The notes: generated from the letters alone by a model not told the origin. Positions 46,481 through 58,659 are shown, counted from the stretch's first letter. The stretch: 64,000 bases of DNA from Bimastos eiseni (GCA_959347315.1 OY365813.1:17887081-17951080); one strand, 5' to 3'. Numbers and translations are program-made.

Positions 46481-47797
46481 GGCTAAATGCCCTACACTCG
46501 GGGAAGTCCGGTAAACCCCACAAAGTTACCATTTTTTACCAATCCCGACTGGGCAGACATTTGGCCTCAGGCCTATCATCAAGGACTACTCTTCTTAATC
46601 TTCTATGTTAAACTGAGTTTATTAGAATAGACTACATTAGCTTAGGATTATAGCAGCTTAAGTATGTCTAGTTTAGCTAAGGCTAGCTTAAGTTTAAGCT
46701 ATGTTACGTTTAAACATGCATGTTAATTTTGATCTGATGTAGCTTAGTAAGACCATTCCAGCTTATAAGCGAACCTTCTAAATCACGTCGAAGTAGGCTA
46801 CAGCTGAATCAGAGGTGCTACGTGCAAATTCCCGTGAGAAAAGAAGTCTCCACACTAGTTTCCAGGGGCATTGGGATCATTACTCGTTGTCTAAACTTAT
46901 ATTATCCGGGTAGATTAAAAATCGTAAGGTTATAAGTTATACTAAATGAGATCGGCGTTGCGGCTTTAGAATGTGAGAGGTTCCGGTAACAATTTGCAGT
47001 GCCAGTTTGTTAATTGTGAAGGTACTCGATGTGGGAAACCATATTTGTCCTGACCCCACGGATGAAATGGTGAAATCGTGGTGGTGTTCTATGTTGGGTT
47101 ATTTAGATGGGATATATCGACCATCGGCGTCGGTGGCAGGCGGAGTAATTGCCAACGCAGCCTGTGCACATTTGCTGTGATGATGCTGGGCTCCTGTTCC
47201 CCCCGCACCCTTCCCTCGCTCTCTCACTCCCTCTCACGGTCGGTCGTAGATCACCGTTAGCTGTCGACCATCTAATCTACAACAGCCAACACGAGCAGTA
47301 CAGGCTGCTGTTGCTGCTGCCGGCGAAGTTTGCAGCGAAAGAAGAAGATGCGCGCGTCGGTTTCAGCCTTCGTTGTCATCGTTGTCGTCGTTGGCTGTTG
47401 TCTTCAGTGTCATATAATTAGTTTCTTATTATTATCTTAAATTATCTTATAGCTTGTAGGCTTATATTTGGGGTGTACTCGTAGTGGTTTGCTCTTAGGA
47501 GGTGATTATATAACTATAAATTGAGACAAAATGGACAGTTAACTTCGAAGACCATGTAAAGCCGTGGGAAGTGTTGCCTTGTCTGGCAGGATGTTGTCGT
47601 GCCGGAGCTAGCTTCAACCTGCATACTCCCTAAGCAGCAGTCCTGGGCCAAGACGAAGTTCGATCTAGCATTTAGAATGCTTATTTGTTTCTTTGCTGAA
47701 GTTAGCCAGTTTGTTAGTTTGTATTGTTCTTGGTCTGATGAATGTAGCCAATCATGTCTGGCCAATCACCATTAGCCTATGGGAATTCTGGTAATAG

Positions 47798-47902
47798 TCC
47801 ATGGTTTGCAATAGCCTGAGCGGATATCTAATGTCCATGGTTTGCAATAGCCTGAGTGGATATCTAATGTCCATGGTTTGCAATAGCCTGAGCGGATATC
47901 TA
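47798..47902. repeat. 36-bp tandem repeat, 2.9 copies
   Basis: The unit starts TCCATGGTTTGCAATAGCCT and ends GAGCGGATATCTAATG, at 47798, 47834 and 47870. Copies differ by one base, so the expansion is recent. Confidence 0.92.
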
Positions 47903-48391
47903 TCCACCAACTGTAAACAACACAGTTGTCTTTGTCTGGAACTTTTGAAACAAGTGTTATAAATAAACAGAGCATGGGTTAAATTCCCAAGATAATTTCT
48001 GTACAATTGCTGTCCAACACAACTATCCATGTAGCTGTTCTAAACAGATATTATTCTTTTACTCAATTTATATCCAGACTACTTATAATTCTACCAGAAT
48101 AAATGGATCGTGGAGTTTATTTTAATGTAGGAAACGGTTTGACTTGAGAGCGACAGTACCAGATCCATGGGTTGATAATTCTTATATCTGAGACTGCCTA
48201 CATATGAGTAATAAGATGATAAGGAATGAGGTAGAATATTGTTTGTTATTTTCATGCCAACGTTGAGAGCGTTAAACCTCGTCAAATCAATACTTTTTAA
48301 ATTGTGTTTTTTATAACGTCACCTTCAATGTGTACATAATTCATAGGTGCATTTTACAATCCATAAACTTGCTTAATTCACGATGCAATTA

Positions 48392-48884
48392 GAGGCCGTC
48401 CACATATCACGTACGCAGCGAGGGGAGGGGTCTCGAATTTTGGCGATTTTGCGTGCGGATGAGTACGGTGAGGGGCAGGGTCCCGAAAAATATGTACCTA
48501 CGCAAATATAGGGGCCTAATTGTCTAATTATGACGTCCTCAATGCAAACTATGGAAATCAGAAATGTAAACCCAGACTATATTCTTGCTCAATCAATTTT
48601 GTGTAGCATTAAAACGGTTAAAAATGCAAGTGTTGTTAGTGTTTTATTTCTTCATAACAGTTAACAAATTTAAGCTGCTGAATATGATGCACAACAACAA
48701 TAAATAGCCCATGGTAAAATCAACTGTTATAGATGTCTTTAGCTATTTAACCTTTGCAATGCGGCGGGGGTAGAGCTCAAGTTTTCGTTCGCATGGGAGA
48801 GGGTCCATGAAATGTACGCGGTGCAACAGAGGGAGGGGGTCTGAAAATACAAGTTTTTTGTGTACGTAATATATGGATGGCCCC
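48392..48884. mobile_element. MITE with ~25-bp inverted ends and TTA duplication
   Basis: The left end GAGGCCGTCCACATATCACG (48392) and the right end, whose complement starts GGGGCCATCCATATATTACG (48884), are imperfect inverted repeats. TTA flanks both sides (48389-48391, 48885-48887), suggesting a PIF/Harbinger-type 3-bp duplication. There is no coding capacity in 493 bp. Confidence 0.65.
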
Positions 48885-49011
48885 TTAGTAATGAATAATG
48901 GTCTGTAGGCATTCATAATTTATGTTCAGTTACTCGTGTTTTAGTGCCTAAATTTAGCAAAACATAATCATGGTCTCTTGCCGATTAGGCTATACTCTGA
49001 TGCTTTTGCCT

Positions 49012-49326
49012 CTGCTTATCCGCGGCTTCTACGCTATCCATACTTAATGCATTTTGCAGACCACAATCATGGCCTCCACACGATCCATATATTTCATTTA
49101 TTTTACACAGCATACTCTCGGCGTCTACATACAAGATCGGCGCGTACTTTGCGCATTTCACGGGGCCTACTCTCGGCTTCTCGACGAACCACACTCTATC
49201 CATTTTGCGAGAAATACTCAAGGGCATTTTATCATCCGCTCGCGTTGTCTCCTGGTAGCCATTCGGCAACACTGATGACGCAGATAATTTCGTGCGGACG
49301 CATTGCGCTGACAGGGTGGCGGCCAT
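49012..49326 (-). other. Short CpG-rich open region beginning ATGGCGGCC
   Basis: A 113-codon frame starts at AAAATGGCGGCC and runs to a stop near 48985. Its protein (MAATLSAQCVRTK...) has no recognised domain. The DNA contains degenerate 45-55 bp units with words like CGAGAGTA and GCAAAATG, so the open frame may be a by-product of a diverged tandem repeat. It could also be a promoter or 5' exon. Confidence 0.2.
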
Positions 49327-50524
49327 TTTGTGCGCTGCGGACGGACTATTTGTAGTTTATCGGTGGCGCATAGCGGAATTGTTTTCGAGAGCAGAGATCA
49401 TGTCGACCAATAAATGCAACTAGTTTGCGTTCCGACTGGATAACAATGTTAGGAAGTGTTTGCGTTTCAGTTAATATGCAGCTCATGTCAAGCGACGCAG
49501 GAACTGCTTTCTATGCCGCAGAGGACGAGTCGATGAATGCGCGTGAGACGACGGTTGTGTGGTTACTGCGTCGACGTATATTGGGTTACTGTCAGGGATG
49601 ACGGGCGATCTAATTATGTTGAACTGGTTTATACAAGAGCTGCGAAACTTGACGATTAATTAATTGATTAATCGTGTAATTTTAACGATTACATTTATTT
49701 TCACCTTTTATTATATTCGCACTTCATTTCCGAATGGGTGAATTTTTTTTTACATAGCTCGGCTTGTCGTATTCGGTTATATTGTCAATAAAACAGCTCA
49801 CTAGAGCCTACCAGCATCAACATGCTAGTCTTTGCTTATGTAATTGCTTTAAAGGAAGACTTATGAACTGAAAAACATAGGCATGACAACTGATATGACC
49901 AAATGACTACTTGGTTATTACTAACCGGAAATGAATATTAATGATTCTGTTAAAAGAGAAACAATGTTTGTCAGTACTTAAACGGGAATTTAAATGTTTC
50001 AATATTAATTTTTTTATCATAGCAGCCATAATTTTTACTCTTATTTAAAACTCGTTCTCTTACCTTTCAATTTGCGTTGATCAGACTTGGTAACCGTGGC
50101 CAAATCCAATCCCGCACCCCATGTTTTTCTTCATAGTAAATGATAATAAATCTGATCTTGCCTCACTTCATTGTAGAGTAGCTTTAGGTGCGGTTATTAT
50201 AACCAAATAACCATAACCATAACCAAATATTTTTATTGTTCACTGACAATTCATCAGAAAAGTAAGAACATATACAGCAATTATATATACAAACAAACGA
50301 ATGCCAGCGATCAATAGGGATGAAGATAAACCCTAAAGGGACCGTGGTCCCGCTAACAGGGTCACCCATTACATAAGTGATTGATGTCGGTATAATAATT
50401 CACTCAGTTGCTGTAAGTTTGTTAAGAAAAGAGACTTAACTAGTTAACTAAAAAATTTCATACAGGATATAAGTGAACGAAATAGCATTCGTCAATCATT
50501 ATTTACAAATATAGTTGTTCCATA

Positions 50525-51109
50525 TCACACTTGAAAATCGCTGTGTGCTAAGTTATTTATGTAAACACGCAGTTTACGTTTAAACAAAAAGACGTTGGGA
50601 AGACAGCGTAGTTCTGCCGGAACTCTATACCATGCATTAGGACCCGAGCATCGAATCGAAAATTTTCGGGTGTTAGTACGCGTTTTAATGGGCCTATAAT
50701 TAGTAGACGAGCGTAGTTTGTACGGGTTCACTTGGGCTACGGGTACAAAATAATTATCAAAGATAGAAGGCAGGTGGTTATGGAAGTGTTTATACATGAA
50801 TTCGCTGGTTTGCAATAAATTTATTTGCTCAATTTCTAGTATATGAGTTAGGCTATAGAGATATTCGGATGAGGCAAGATGAGAGTTTCTAATAATAATT
50901 TTAAGGGCTCTGTTTTGAAGAGAGATTAACCTTTTTAGTCTTGCATGGTAGTTTGAAGCCCATACAAGATTACAATAAGTTAAGTAAGGATGGACCATGG
51001 AATAGTATAGGCTAAGGCGTATATGAGTTGGTAAGAGGTAGGCAATTCTAGATATTATTCCTATATTTTTGGCTACTTTTGATGCTAACATTTCAATGTG
51101 GCTGTTCAA
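50525..51109 (-). pseudogene. LINE ORF2 C-terminal region
   Basis: Continues the reverse transcriptase in the shifted frame: LNSHIEMLASKVAKNIGIIS, YYSMVHPYLTYCNLVWASNY, LISLQNRALKII and PNAWYRVPAELR. These are typical of the thumb and C-terminal part of CR1/Jockey-group ORF2. Ends at a stop at 50525. Confidence 0.88.
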
Positions 51110-51173
51110 AGTAAGATATTGATCTACATAGACCCCCAGGAATTTTACTGAGATGAATTTGGGGATGGGGATA

Positions 51174-51902
51174 TTATTTATACTCAGAACCTACATTGGC
51201 AGGAAGATGCTTACGATGAGAGGTAAAGAGGATATAATTGGTCTTAGAGACGTTGAGTGACAGTTTATTTACAGTAAACCATTCGTTGACATGAGTAAGC
51301 TCCTGGTTCATTAATGCAATTAGCTTATCATAAGATGCGTGTGATGCAAATATGTTGGTATCGTCTGCAAATAATAAAAAATGAAGGAGACTCGAGGCAT
51401 TAGGCAAGTCGTTGATAAAGATAAAAAAAAGAAGGGGACCTAGAATGGAACCTTGAGGTACACCATATCTAATTAATTTAGTGCTAGATATAGAACCGTT
51501 ACAGTATACATATTGGTGTCTATCAGCTAGGTAGCTTTGGAACCAAGCTAAGGCCACCCCTCGAACACCCAAGTTAGCCAATTTTGATACTAATAAATCA
51601 TGGTTTACAGTATCGAAAGCTTTAGAAATGTCAATAAAAACGCTGATAGAGTATTCATTATGGTCAATGGCAGCAGATATGTTTTCCTGTAGGTTTAGTA
51701 GGGACATCATCGTGGAGTGGCCAGGTTGGAAACCGTGTTGAAGAGGACAAAGAAAGTTACTTTTACTAATAAAGTCAGAAAGGCGTGAATACATGACTTT
51801 TTCCAATAACTTAGAAAAGAAAGGCAAGATTGAAATGGGCCTATAATTAGTAATGAGTTCACTTCGGCCTTGTTTATGTATAGGTATGACTTTGGCTATG
51901 GA
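51174..51902 (-). pseudogene. LINE reverse transcriptase core (frameshifted copy)
   Basis: The sequence shows NYRPISILPFFSKLLEKV, QHGFQPGHST, SVFIDISKAFDTVNHDLL, YGVPQGSILGPLLF.IFINDL and the catalytic FADDTNIF. The frame ends at a stop near 51174, where the expected continuation SINNIPIPKFISVKFLGVYV lies one base out of frame. This copy is therefore not functional as a single ORF. Confidence 0.9.
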
Positions 51903-52971
51903 TTACTTTAGATTTATGGATTATGGATTTACCTGTATACATTATATTTCTTGTCACTATCTATTCTGAATGTTTCGATGTTGACCTGAGTCATTTTGGT
52001 TTTGGTATGCTATCAGTTGACACCAGCTGTAATCCAAGTTACAAATTACAATTACAATAGACAGGAGCATTTTACCCAGTTTGACTCAGTTTTTGTTATC
52101 TTCTGTTATATTGGATTTTCCTGTACTCTGTTGATCTCACAGCTTTCCTGATAAGGTCACTGCCCTTCTTATCCAGTTCCGTGTGTTCCTTCTGTGATTT
52201 CGGATCCACTTACTCGACCCATCCCATAGTTTTCTTCCTGTGGTGAGTGATCTCGTTACTTGATGCTTCTATGATAGCAGGGCATCATTTCCTACCAGGC
52301 TCTTGGATCTCCAGCTCCCAGGATCAGGAACCGATCTGGTTACTAGTGATTAAAACCAAACTCTACTAGATAGTGCATGCTCTATCAGCTTACAAATAGT
52401 ATTCACTGAAGGAAGTTCCTCTGCCTCAGTAGAATGCAAATATCAGTTCCAATGGTGATAGTTGCATAACTCAAGATTGCTGTTCCTATAATGGCCATAG
52501 TTGTTTTATTGCTGTGTGTTAGCAGGTCTTCTCTCACCATCTGTTTTTCTGTTTCAATGCTCATTAGACAACAGGCATTGTGTTTGCTGGCTTCCGTCCA
52601 TTATTTTGTTTATCTATTGATAACAATTATTAGTTATTCTCAGTGTTTTAATTTGTCTTCTTAGGCTTTTGGTTTTCCTGTTGTTGTTGCTATATATATA
52701 TTAACCGAAGTCCATTAGGGGACGGGGGGGGGGTTAGGGAGAGTGTCCACTGTCCACACTACGTGGAAAAACATGCACATTGTGTAGGAAAGAACCTCAA
52801 CAAAATGGTATACATTTGTTTATGAAGTACTTATATACATGATATGCACACCAACAAACATACATGCAAACAGATTACAGGCCTATAAATATACATACAT
52901 AATCCATACGGGTACATGCATTGCAAAGTCACACTTATCTCCATGAAGTACTTACTATAACATAACTTACA

Positions 52972-52973
52972 TA

Positions 52974-53034
<61 letters not shown>

Positions 53035-53036
53035 TT
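52972..53036. repeat. (TA)n microsatellite
   Basis: Interrupted TA tract. Confidence 0.95.
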
Positions 53037-53195
53037 ATGAGTTTTACGCACACTTCTAATACATAATACATACCTATGGTACACCGGCTGTCCATAAGGC
53101 TACCTTTTTTCTGCCCAAAGCAGTGTGGAGTGTTGACAGAAATAAGACAGAAGACTAAGAAGGCCAACACTTGGGCGATGTCATCCACTTGGATG

Positions 53196-53205
<10 letters not shown>

Positions 53206-53241
<36 letters not shown>
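53206..53241. repeat. (CTG)n trinucleotide repeat
   Basis: About 12 units; the minus-strand frame gives poly-Ser followed by a hydrophobic DDIAQVLAFLVFCLIS. An acceptor and donor can be placed around it, but there is no ATG and the call is not supported. Confidence 0.9.
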
Positions 53242-53243
<2 letters not shown>

Positions 53244-53408
53244 GGTTGCTAAGGAGACAGCGTTGCTAGCATCATCAGCCTGCCTAATACGTTGATTGCA
53301 TTCTGTGCTGCGTTAGAAGCCCATCAGAGCCGATTATTGGAGCCGTGGTGTCTGCTTCCGGCCAGAGTAACTAGCAAAACGTGTCTTCTTTTCCCCTCGG
53401 ATTTGTAG

Positions 53409-53444
53409 GCGCTTCATGCAGAATCCTGCAGTTCTTGCAAAAAG
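53409..53444 (+). CDS. Possible 36-nt microexon (phase 0/0)
   Basis: A strong acceptor (ttcttttcccctcggatttgtag) is followed by 12 codons, ALHAESCSSCKK, and the donor AAAAAG|gttaat. Its phase would fit the donor of the Ser-rich exon at 44037, but the link is only a phase match over 9 kb. Confidence 0.18.
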
Positions 53445-53756
53445 GTTAATTCCAGATGTTTTTCTCGCTTGATCACTCACTCCCAGGGACCGTACAACCT
53501 GTTTTTTAAAAGTAAAGTATAAATTAGTGTATGTTGGCGTTGTTCAGTGGGTGAATTGCTCGTCCAGGGGAGGCTAATCTCTAATTGTAAAGCATACGTT
53601 TTTTAGACGTATGGTGAATTTATAACCTTTTGAACCGATACTCGCCATTCGCTCTCGGATTAGACATAAAATACATGCATTAGGATACATCATCGATTAT
53701 ATTGTTGGAAAAACACAGGTGAATGTCTTATCTACTATGTGGTGGATAGGTTCTAG

Positions 53757-53800
53757 GACAATAACCCCCCAGACAATAACCCCCGGACAATAACCCCAGG
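53757..53800. repeat. Short 'GGACAATAACCCCC' array
   Basis: Three consecutive copies of (g)gacaataaccccc(cg). Same word family as 15838 and 46326. Confidence 0.8.
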
Positions 53801-54320
53801 TTAGTATAATGGTAAGACACGAAAATCCCGTAAACCACTTATGCATAAAATTAAATGACTTTACAAGTAGACTGTATGGTAAGACGGGAGTAACCCTTAT
53901 TAAAACTTTCACATAATGTCAGAGATGCATGCAGGATCTCTGATCAACTGAAGTTGGTTTAAGTGCGTAATAGTGTAATGGTTCTTAGAATACACCTGCA
54001 ACTCCATAGCATTCAACGAGTCTGTCTTTGGGAGTGATGTGTAGCGCCATCTTGTTACGACGTTGTCTATGGGAGCCATGTAAAAGCACAATAATTTAAG
54101 GAGGGTTGTCGTGTAACAAGCTCTGCGCTGTCTGCAGCAAGTTTCTCTGACTCCGTATTGCAATAGGAGCCAACTGTATACGGACCCAGTTACAATTGAC
54201 AGTTTCTTTAAACCATGTAGTAAGTTGATGCTGGCTATACGTGATGGATCTCATATATAGAAGTAGAAATGAGAAGTCCCTTTAGTTAGTCTGACAGGCA
54301 GCCAAAGGTTTCTTAACTTT

Positions 54321-54613
54321 CTTTTTACCCTCTTTTATTTAACTCGGCTTGCGTACAGTTTGTCATGCTCGGATCGTCGGTTCGTCTGAGTTCTTTTAAC
54401 TCTTTTTTTGGTAAGTTCCCGTCGACCTACAGAGCTGAAATTTTGCACGCATTTCAGGCTTGAATGACAATGCAATGTGTCACATCTTTGCAGACTTAAC
54501 TTAAAAATTGAGAGAAAAAATGGCAAAATTCCCAAAATTAAATATCGTTTAAACACTGGAATGAGTCCTTCTTGACTAGCTCCACTCAGGCAAGTTCACA
54601 TCATCAATGATGT
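54321..54613 (+). repeat. Dispersed repeat family A, copy 2 (3'-truncated)
   Basis: Same 5' end and same internal words as the copy at 33953, in the same orientation. It stops after 'tcaggcaagttcacatcatc', lacking the last ~95 bp seen in the other two copies. Confidence 0.85.
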
Positions 54614-55639
54614 ACATATTATTGCAGAGTTGGCTAGGGGCACAGATGGAGTTGAAATCTCTACACAAAGCTCTGCCCGTGGGGGGGGGGAGAGATTTAG
54701 CCTCCAACCTCCCCATTGACAATCCAACGAGGTAATCTGTAGACGATTAAACACCCTTCATCTGAGATAATTGTAATGATATCTTAATTAAACTGTTTGC
54801 TGTTGAAAGCGTGCAGTTAATTGCTCCTGTGTCCCAGCTAAATTTAAGCACAATGCTCATTTGTATAATATTTATAGCCCGTGTATTACGGCAGGCGAGC
54901 TGATAGTCCTATACTTGAAGGGCTGTATGGACACTTAGTAGTATAATTTGACTCTTATTAAGTTGACGTATTTGGGTCGGTGTATATATATCATATATAT
55001 AATATCACTGCATAGGTTATTCACTGAGCAGTCTCTCCAAACGAGTTTAATAGGTTTAATTAGCATGTTGGACCATGTTGGTTTGGCAAACTGTAGCGAC
55101 TGTTGATTTAAATCCCATGGGGAAGACCTGGAAGGGTGAATCTGTAAGTTCTACAGTCTGCATCTAGTAGCGTTCATAAATTTATGTTTTTGACTATCAA
55201 CTGTTAAATCGTTTCTTGACGCTTTTCATTGTCGTTTTATGCCTTAGTTTGCTAGAGTCAGTCTTGTCGTTTCAGATCGTTTTATTGTTGTCTTTTTCAG
55301 AGTCAATTGCATTGTTTTCATGCTAGTAGCTTTATTGTGATTTCTATTGTGCCAGATCACTTTAGTTTGATTGTTTACAGTCATTTTCCGGATTCTGTAT
55401 ATTGTATTAGACTTTTAGTATTATTTTCAGTTGTCCGAATTCAGTCCTACTGCGTTGGTGTCATTTTTCTATAGTCATTTTCAAGGCTGAATCTAACCAT
55501 CAACTGCCCTTGTATGCTGTGGTTAAGAAAATGAAGGTGCTAATACTTCATAGGTATGGTCACATCACCTGTAGGGTCTGTTACTGTTCTTCTATTGCGC
55601 ACACATGGTCTGCTTGTATATGCCTGAGTCCGAATAGGA

Positions 55640-55730
55640 GGCAGGCAGAGAAGGAGGCAGAGTGGCCCGAATCTCTGCTCTTTGCATTACCAGGCGAGTG
55701 CTCTAACCATTTTGCCATCGTGTTGTCTTA
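55640..55730 (-). repeat. tRNA-derived SINE remnant
   Basis: The reverse complement has AAAATGGTTAGAGCACTCGC (A box) and a degenerate B box, GATTCGGGCC. No functional cloverleaf. Confidence 0.4.
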
Positions 55731-55746
55731 GTGGTGATTCTATATG

Positions 55747-55870
55747 GGCATGGGCGTCCAGATAGGGAGGCAAATGCCTCCATTATAAGGTAGTGGTGGG
55801 ACATTTTTTGAGTCTTAGGGGAATATCTTTATCTTTCTGGAACTTGGGACGGGGTTTTGCCTCCATCACT
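55747..55870 (+). repeat. Dispersed repeat family B (plus copy)
   Basis: Contains 'gaggcaaatgcctcca' and 'acattttttgagtcttaggg'. The reverse complement of 61290-61408 gives the same order of words, so the two are inverted copies of one family. Confidence 0.7.
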
Positions 55871-56157
55871 CAGATGGGGATTGACGCCCCTGTATAGGAG
55901 CCAGAAGGGGCCAGAGCCCCACCAACAGAGTTTGTGGCCAAATTCCGGTGACCCTCACAAATTTTTCCCACTGTCAGTTTTTAACTGGCTGTCCTCTGTC
56001 AGGTGCCACGGCCCCTACGTGGCCCCTCTTTTGGAAAATCCTGGGCCGCCTCTAGCCCACCTCACATGCATCTGCAATAATATGCATTTAGAAATCAATA
56101 CATCGTATCCTTAGCCAGTTAGCCTACGAATCTCAAATCAGTTTGAACATTGTTTCT

Positions 56158-56538
56158 ATTTTTACCCTCTTTTCTTTAACTTGGCTTATGCAAAGTTTGT
56201 CATGAATGCATGGGACGTCGGTTCGTCAAAGTTCTTTCAACTCTTTTTTCTGTTTGTTCCCGTCGACCTACAGAGCTGAAATTTTGCACACATGTCACGC
56301 TTGCATGACAATGCAATGTATCAAATATTTACGAACACAGCTAAAAAATTGAGCAAAAAATGACAAAAAATTAAATATCGTTTACCCACTCGAACGAGTC
56401 CGCATTGACGAGCTCCTCTCCGGCAAGTTCTCATCATAAATGATCTCTTAAGGAAATGGATCGATTGCGCCATCTACCAGATTATCAACAGTAAATAAAA
56501 GAGGGTCCCCAAAACCCATGTTTTTACTTTCACTTGTT
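56158..56538 (+). repeat. Dispersed repeat family A, copy 3
   Basis: Full-length relative to the copy at 33953, with the same start, the same 'cgacctacagagctgaaatt' core and the same 'gcgccatctaccagatta' 3' portion. Similarity is high enough to see by eye over its whole length. Confidence 0.85.
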
Positions 56539-56854
56539 ATTCTACATAGCTCTGTGCGGGGTCGGTTCCCATGTAGCTTGCTTGGTCCTGTCATAAAGCC
56601 TTAGTTCTGTGGGGTGGAAGCATTGTTTTCATGATGGCCCAACGAAAAGAGTCGTTTTAACGACGTCGATCTTTCACTTATGATGTCTTTTTTGTGTTGG
56701 ATTTGGACCAAATGTGAAGCGATTGACGGACATTTTGTTTGACGACTGTCACAGAGGTCAACACCGGGTCAAGTGCTGCTGTCAGAGTGCACTATGGTCT
56801 TTTGAAACGTTACCTCTTGTATAGGGACAAGGCTGATTCGGCGATCGGTTGAGT

Positions 56855-56912
56855 GATTGACTGACTGACTGTGACTGACTGACTGACTGTGACTGACTGA
56901 CTGACTGACTGA

Positions 56913-56945
<33 letters not shown>

Positions 56946-56969
56946 TTGGCTGGCTGGCTGGCTGGCTTG

Positions 56970-57000
<31 letters not shown>

Positions 57001-57020
57001 TGGCTGGCTGGCTGACTGAG
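56855..57020. repeat. (TGAC)n then (GGCT)n microsatellite
   Basis: gactgactgact switches to ggctggctggct; gives Gln/Ser/Pro-rich minus frames (SQPASQP) that are not genes. Confidence 0.95.
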
Positions 57021-57730
57021 TGGAGTAGATGGAGATACAAGAGTAGGAGGAAGACAAGAAGGCGAAGGAACAGAGGAGGGAAGATAGAAAAAGGAAGGTA
57101 GAATTAGGAAAAGGGCAGGCAGGAGGAAGAGGAGAAAGATAGGAAGGAGAAGGATCAAACATACAAGATAAGATAGAAGGAAAGAAGGAAGGAAGAAGGC
57201 GGGATTTGGAAGTGAGGGACAAGAGGAAGAGGTGCAGAACGTTTGGAAGGAACAAACTGAGAAGGAAAAGAGAAGGGATGAGGAATATGAATAGTGGATG
57301 CAGGTGGAGAACACAGTCCAGCATACCAACCACGTGCGCTGCTGTCTCCTCCTCCTCACCCCCCACCCCACCAATCCGCCTAAGCCCCCATCCGCCGCCG
57401 TGTGATACTGTTGATAATGAATTCCAGATCATTCCGTCTGATGAAGTGTCCCTGCACCTGTGCTGTTGTGCTGTCCCTTGATTAGCATAGGTTTGGGTCA
57501 CAACACAGTATAGTCAGATCTTGTATGATCTTCGTCGGCCTGTGCTGATTCTAGTTGACCTGACCTTCGGTGTGATGGAGGAATTGAGGTCAGACAGGTA
57601 ACAAGACGGAGCCGATATTGTTATTTGCCCCTCCTCGAGAGGAGGACATTGACCCCCATGCATAGTTTTGGATCTGAAGAGGCAGCCTCGTGTGCATGTA
57701 GGTATACACTTGCATGTGTGTTTGTGCGTA

Positions 57731-57905
57731 TATTTAATGCAATGTAATCAAACATTTATATAGCCCCTTAAGATGTCTACTCTCTGAATGATATTAAATG
57801 TCATTTCATACAAATAGATTACAACAGTTAGCAAAACAGTGCACAGTATTAAGCTGAACGAGTCGCAAGTGGTGGCCCACGCACACGCGTGGAACCAACC
57901 AACTG
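57731..57905 (-). repeat. SINE-like family C copy
   Basis: Reverse orientation: 'aacatttatatagccccttaag', 'gcaaaacagtgcacagta' and 'gtggtggcccacgcaca'. Same family as 14560 and 22005. Confidence 0.6.
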
Positions 57906-58525
57906 CATGGTTGTATTGAGTGTGTGCCTATATGCAATACTACGTATGCCTGAAAACTCTTCTTTTCAGCCATACTGGGGTCGAGAGCACTCCGAACTTA
58001 GTAGCCTTGAAGGGGTGCTATATAAATCTTTATACAGAATTAATTAATTAATTAATCAATTAATTAATGTCTTGATGTATGCATTTATGATGTATCTGTC
58101 AGGAATTTTATAAAGCACATTTTAGGAACCCATTAAATGCACAACAGCTATTGATCGTGTAAGGGATTTGAACAGATGTATCTAAACATAGAAAATAAGA
58201 TCAATATTACTCGACCTCGTAATAAGGAGTCTGATAAAGATATAGTTATATCAGGCAGCAGTATGTTGAGTTTTGGTCTTTGTGTGCTAAGGCCGTTTGA
58301 CCCTTTATTCAAAATCCGGTTTAGAGGGTCACTGAGAAAGGTTAAAGGTTAGGAAATATTAGGAATCACCTTTCTTTGAGAATGAAACCAGTCGGGCATT
58401 TTGGTCACTGACAGACAAGACTGCCTTGAAAGGGGGGGGGGGCAGTGTTTGGTGCTTTAAATCGTTAATTATAATTCCATATTTACAACCTGGCAGCTGT
58501 GTCATCCAGGGCTAGACCAACTAAC

Positions 58526-58643
58526 CTTGCAGGGTCATTGGGTGGAGGCGGGCGGTGACGTCTGTTAGAGATGGTGAAGTTGTAAGGTGATTTGGGGATG
58601 TTATAGGTCAGATGGGTTGTAAACTCAATGGGTGTGATGTATG
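58526..58643 (-). CDS. Possible isolated exon (39 codons)
   Basis: A stretch bounded by a weak acceptor (aaagatatag) and the donor CCTGCAAG|gttagt is open in the frame YITPIEFTTHLTYNIPKS... to PPPPNDPAR, phase 1 in and 2 out. The peptide looks natural in composition, but the gene is unrecognised and no partner exon was found. It lies beside an L2-like fragment on the other strand. Confidence 0.2.
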
Positions 58644-58659
58644 CTATATCTTTATGACG

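Larger units (their letters stand above)
44038..48391. other. No further exon recognised
   Basis: Holds a hairpin, the 58-bp duplication, the CCCCGGACA array and the 36-bp repeat. Downstream exons of the Ser-rich gene were looked for and not securely found. Confidence 0.5.
50192..51905 (-). mobile_element. 5'-truncated CR1/Jockey-group non-LTR retrotransposon
   Basis: On the minus strand the element begins within the reverse transcriptase (IAKVIPIHKQGRSELITNYR) with no endonuclease upstream, as expected from incomplete target-primed insertion. It ends in a 3' tail of AACCAT-type repeats near 50192-50230. Two overlapping frames carry the RT core and the C-terminal region. Confidence 0.88.

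Noticed and set aside
52967..53263. Minus-strand first exon with signal-peptide-like VDDIAQVLAFLVFCLIS
   Set aside because: The frame has no ATG, begins in a poly-Ser (CTG)n tract and ends in (TA)n; a splice acceptor can be drawn, but the evidence is too thin.
56769..57501. Minus-strand ORFs of 201 and 239 residues (Leu/Pro/Ser-rich, then SQPASQP repeats)
   Set aside because: They cover the GGCT/TGAC microsatellite and a GGA-rich tract; composition is dictated by the simple repeats.
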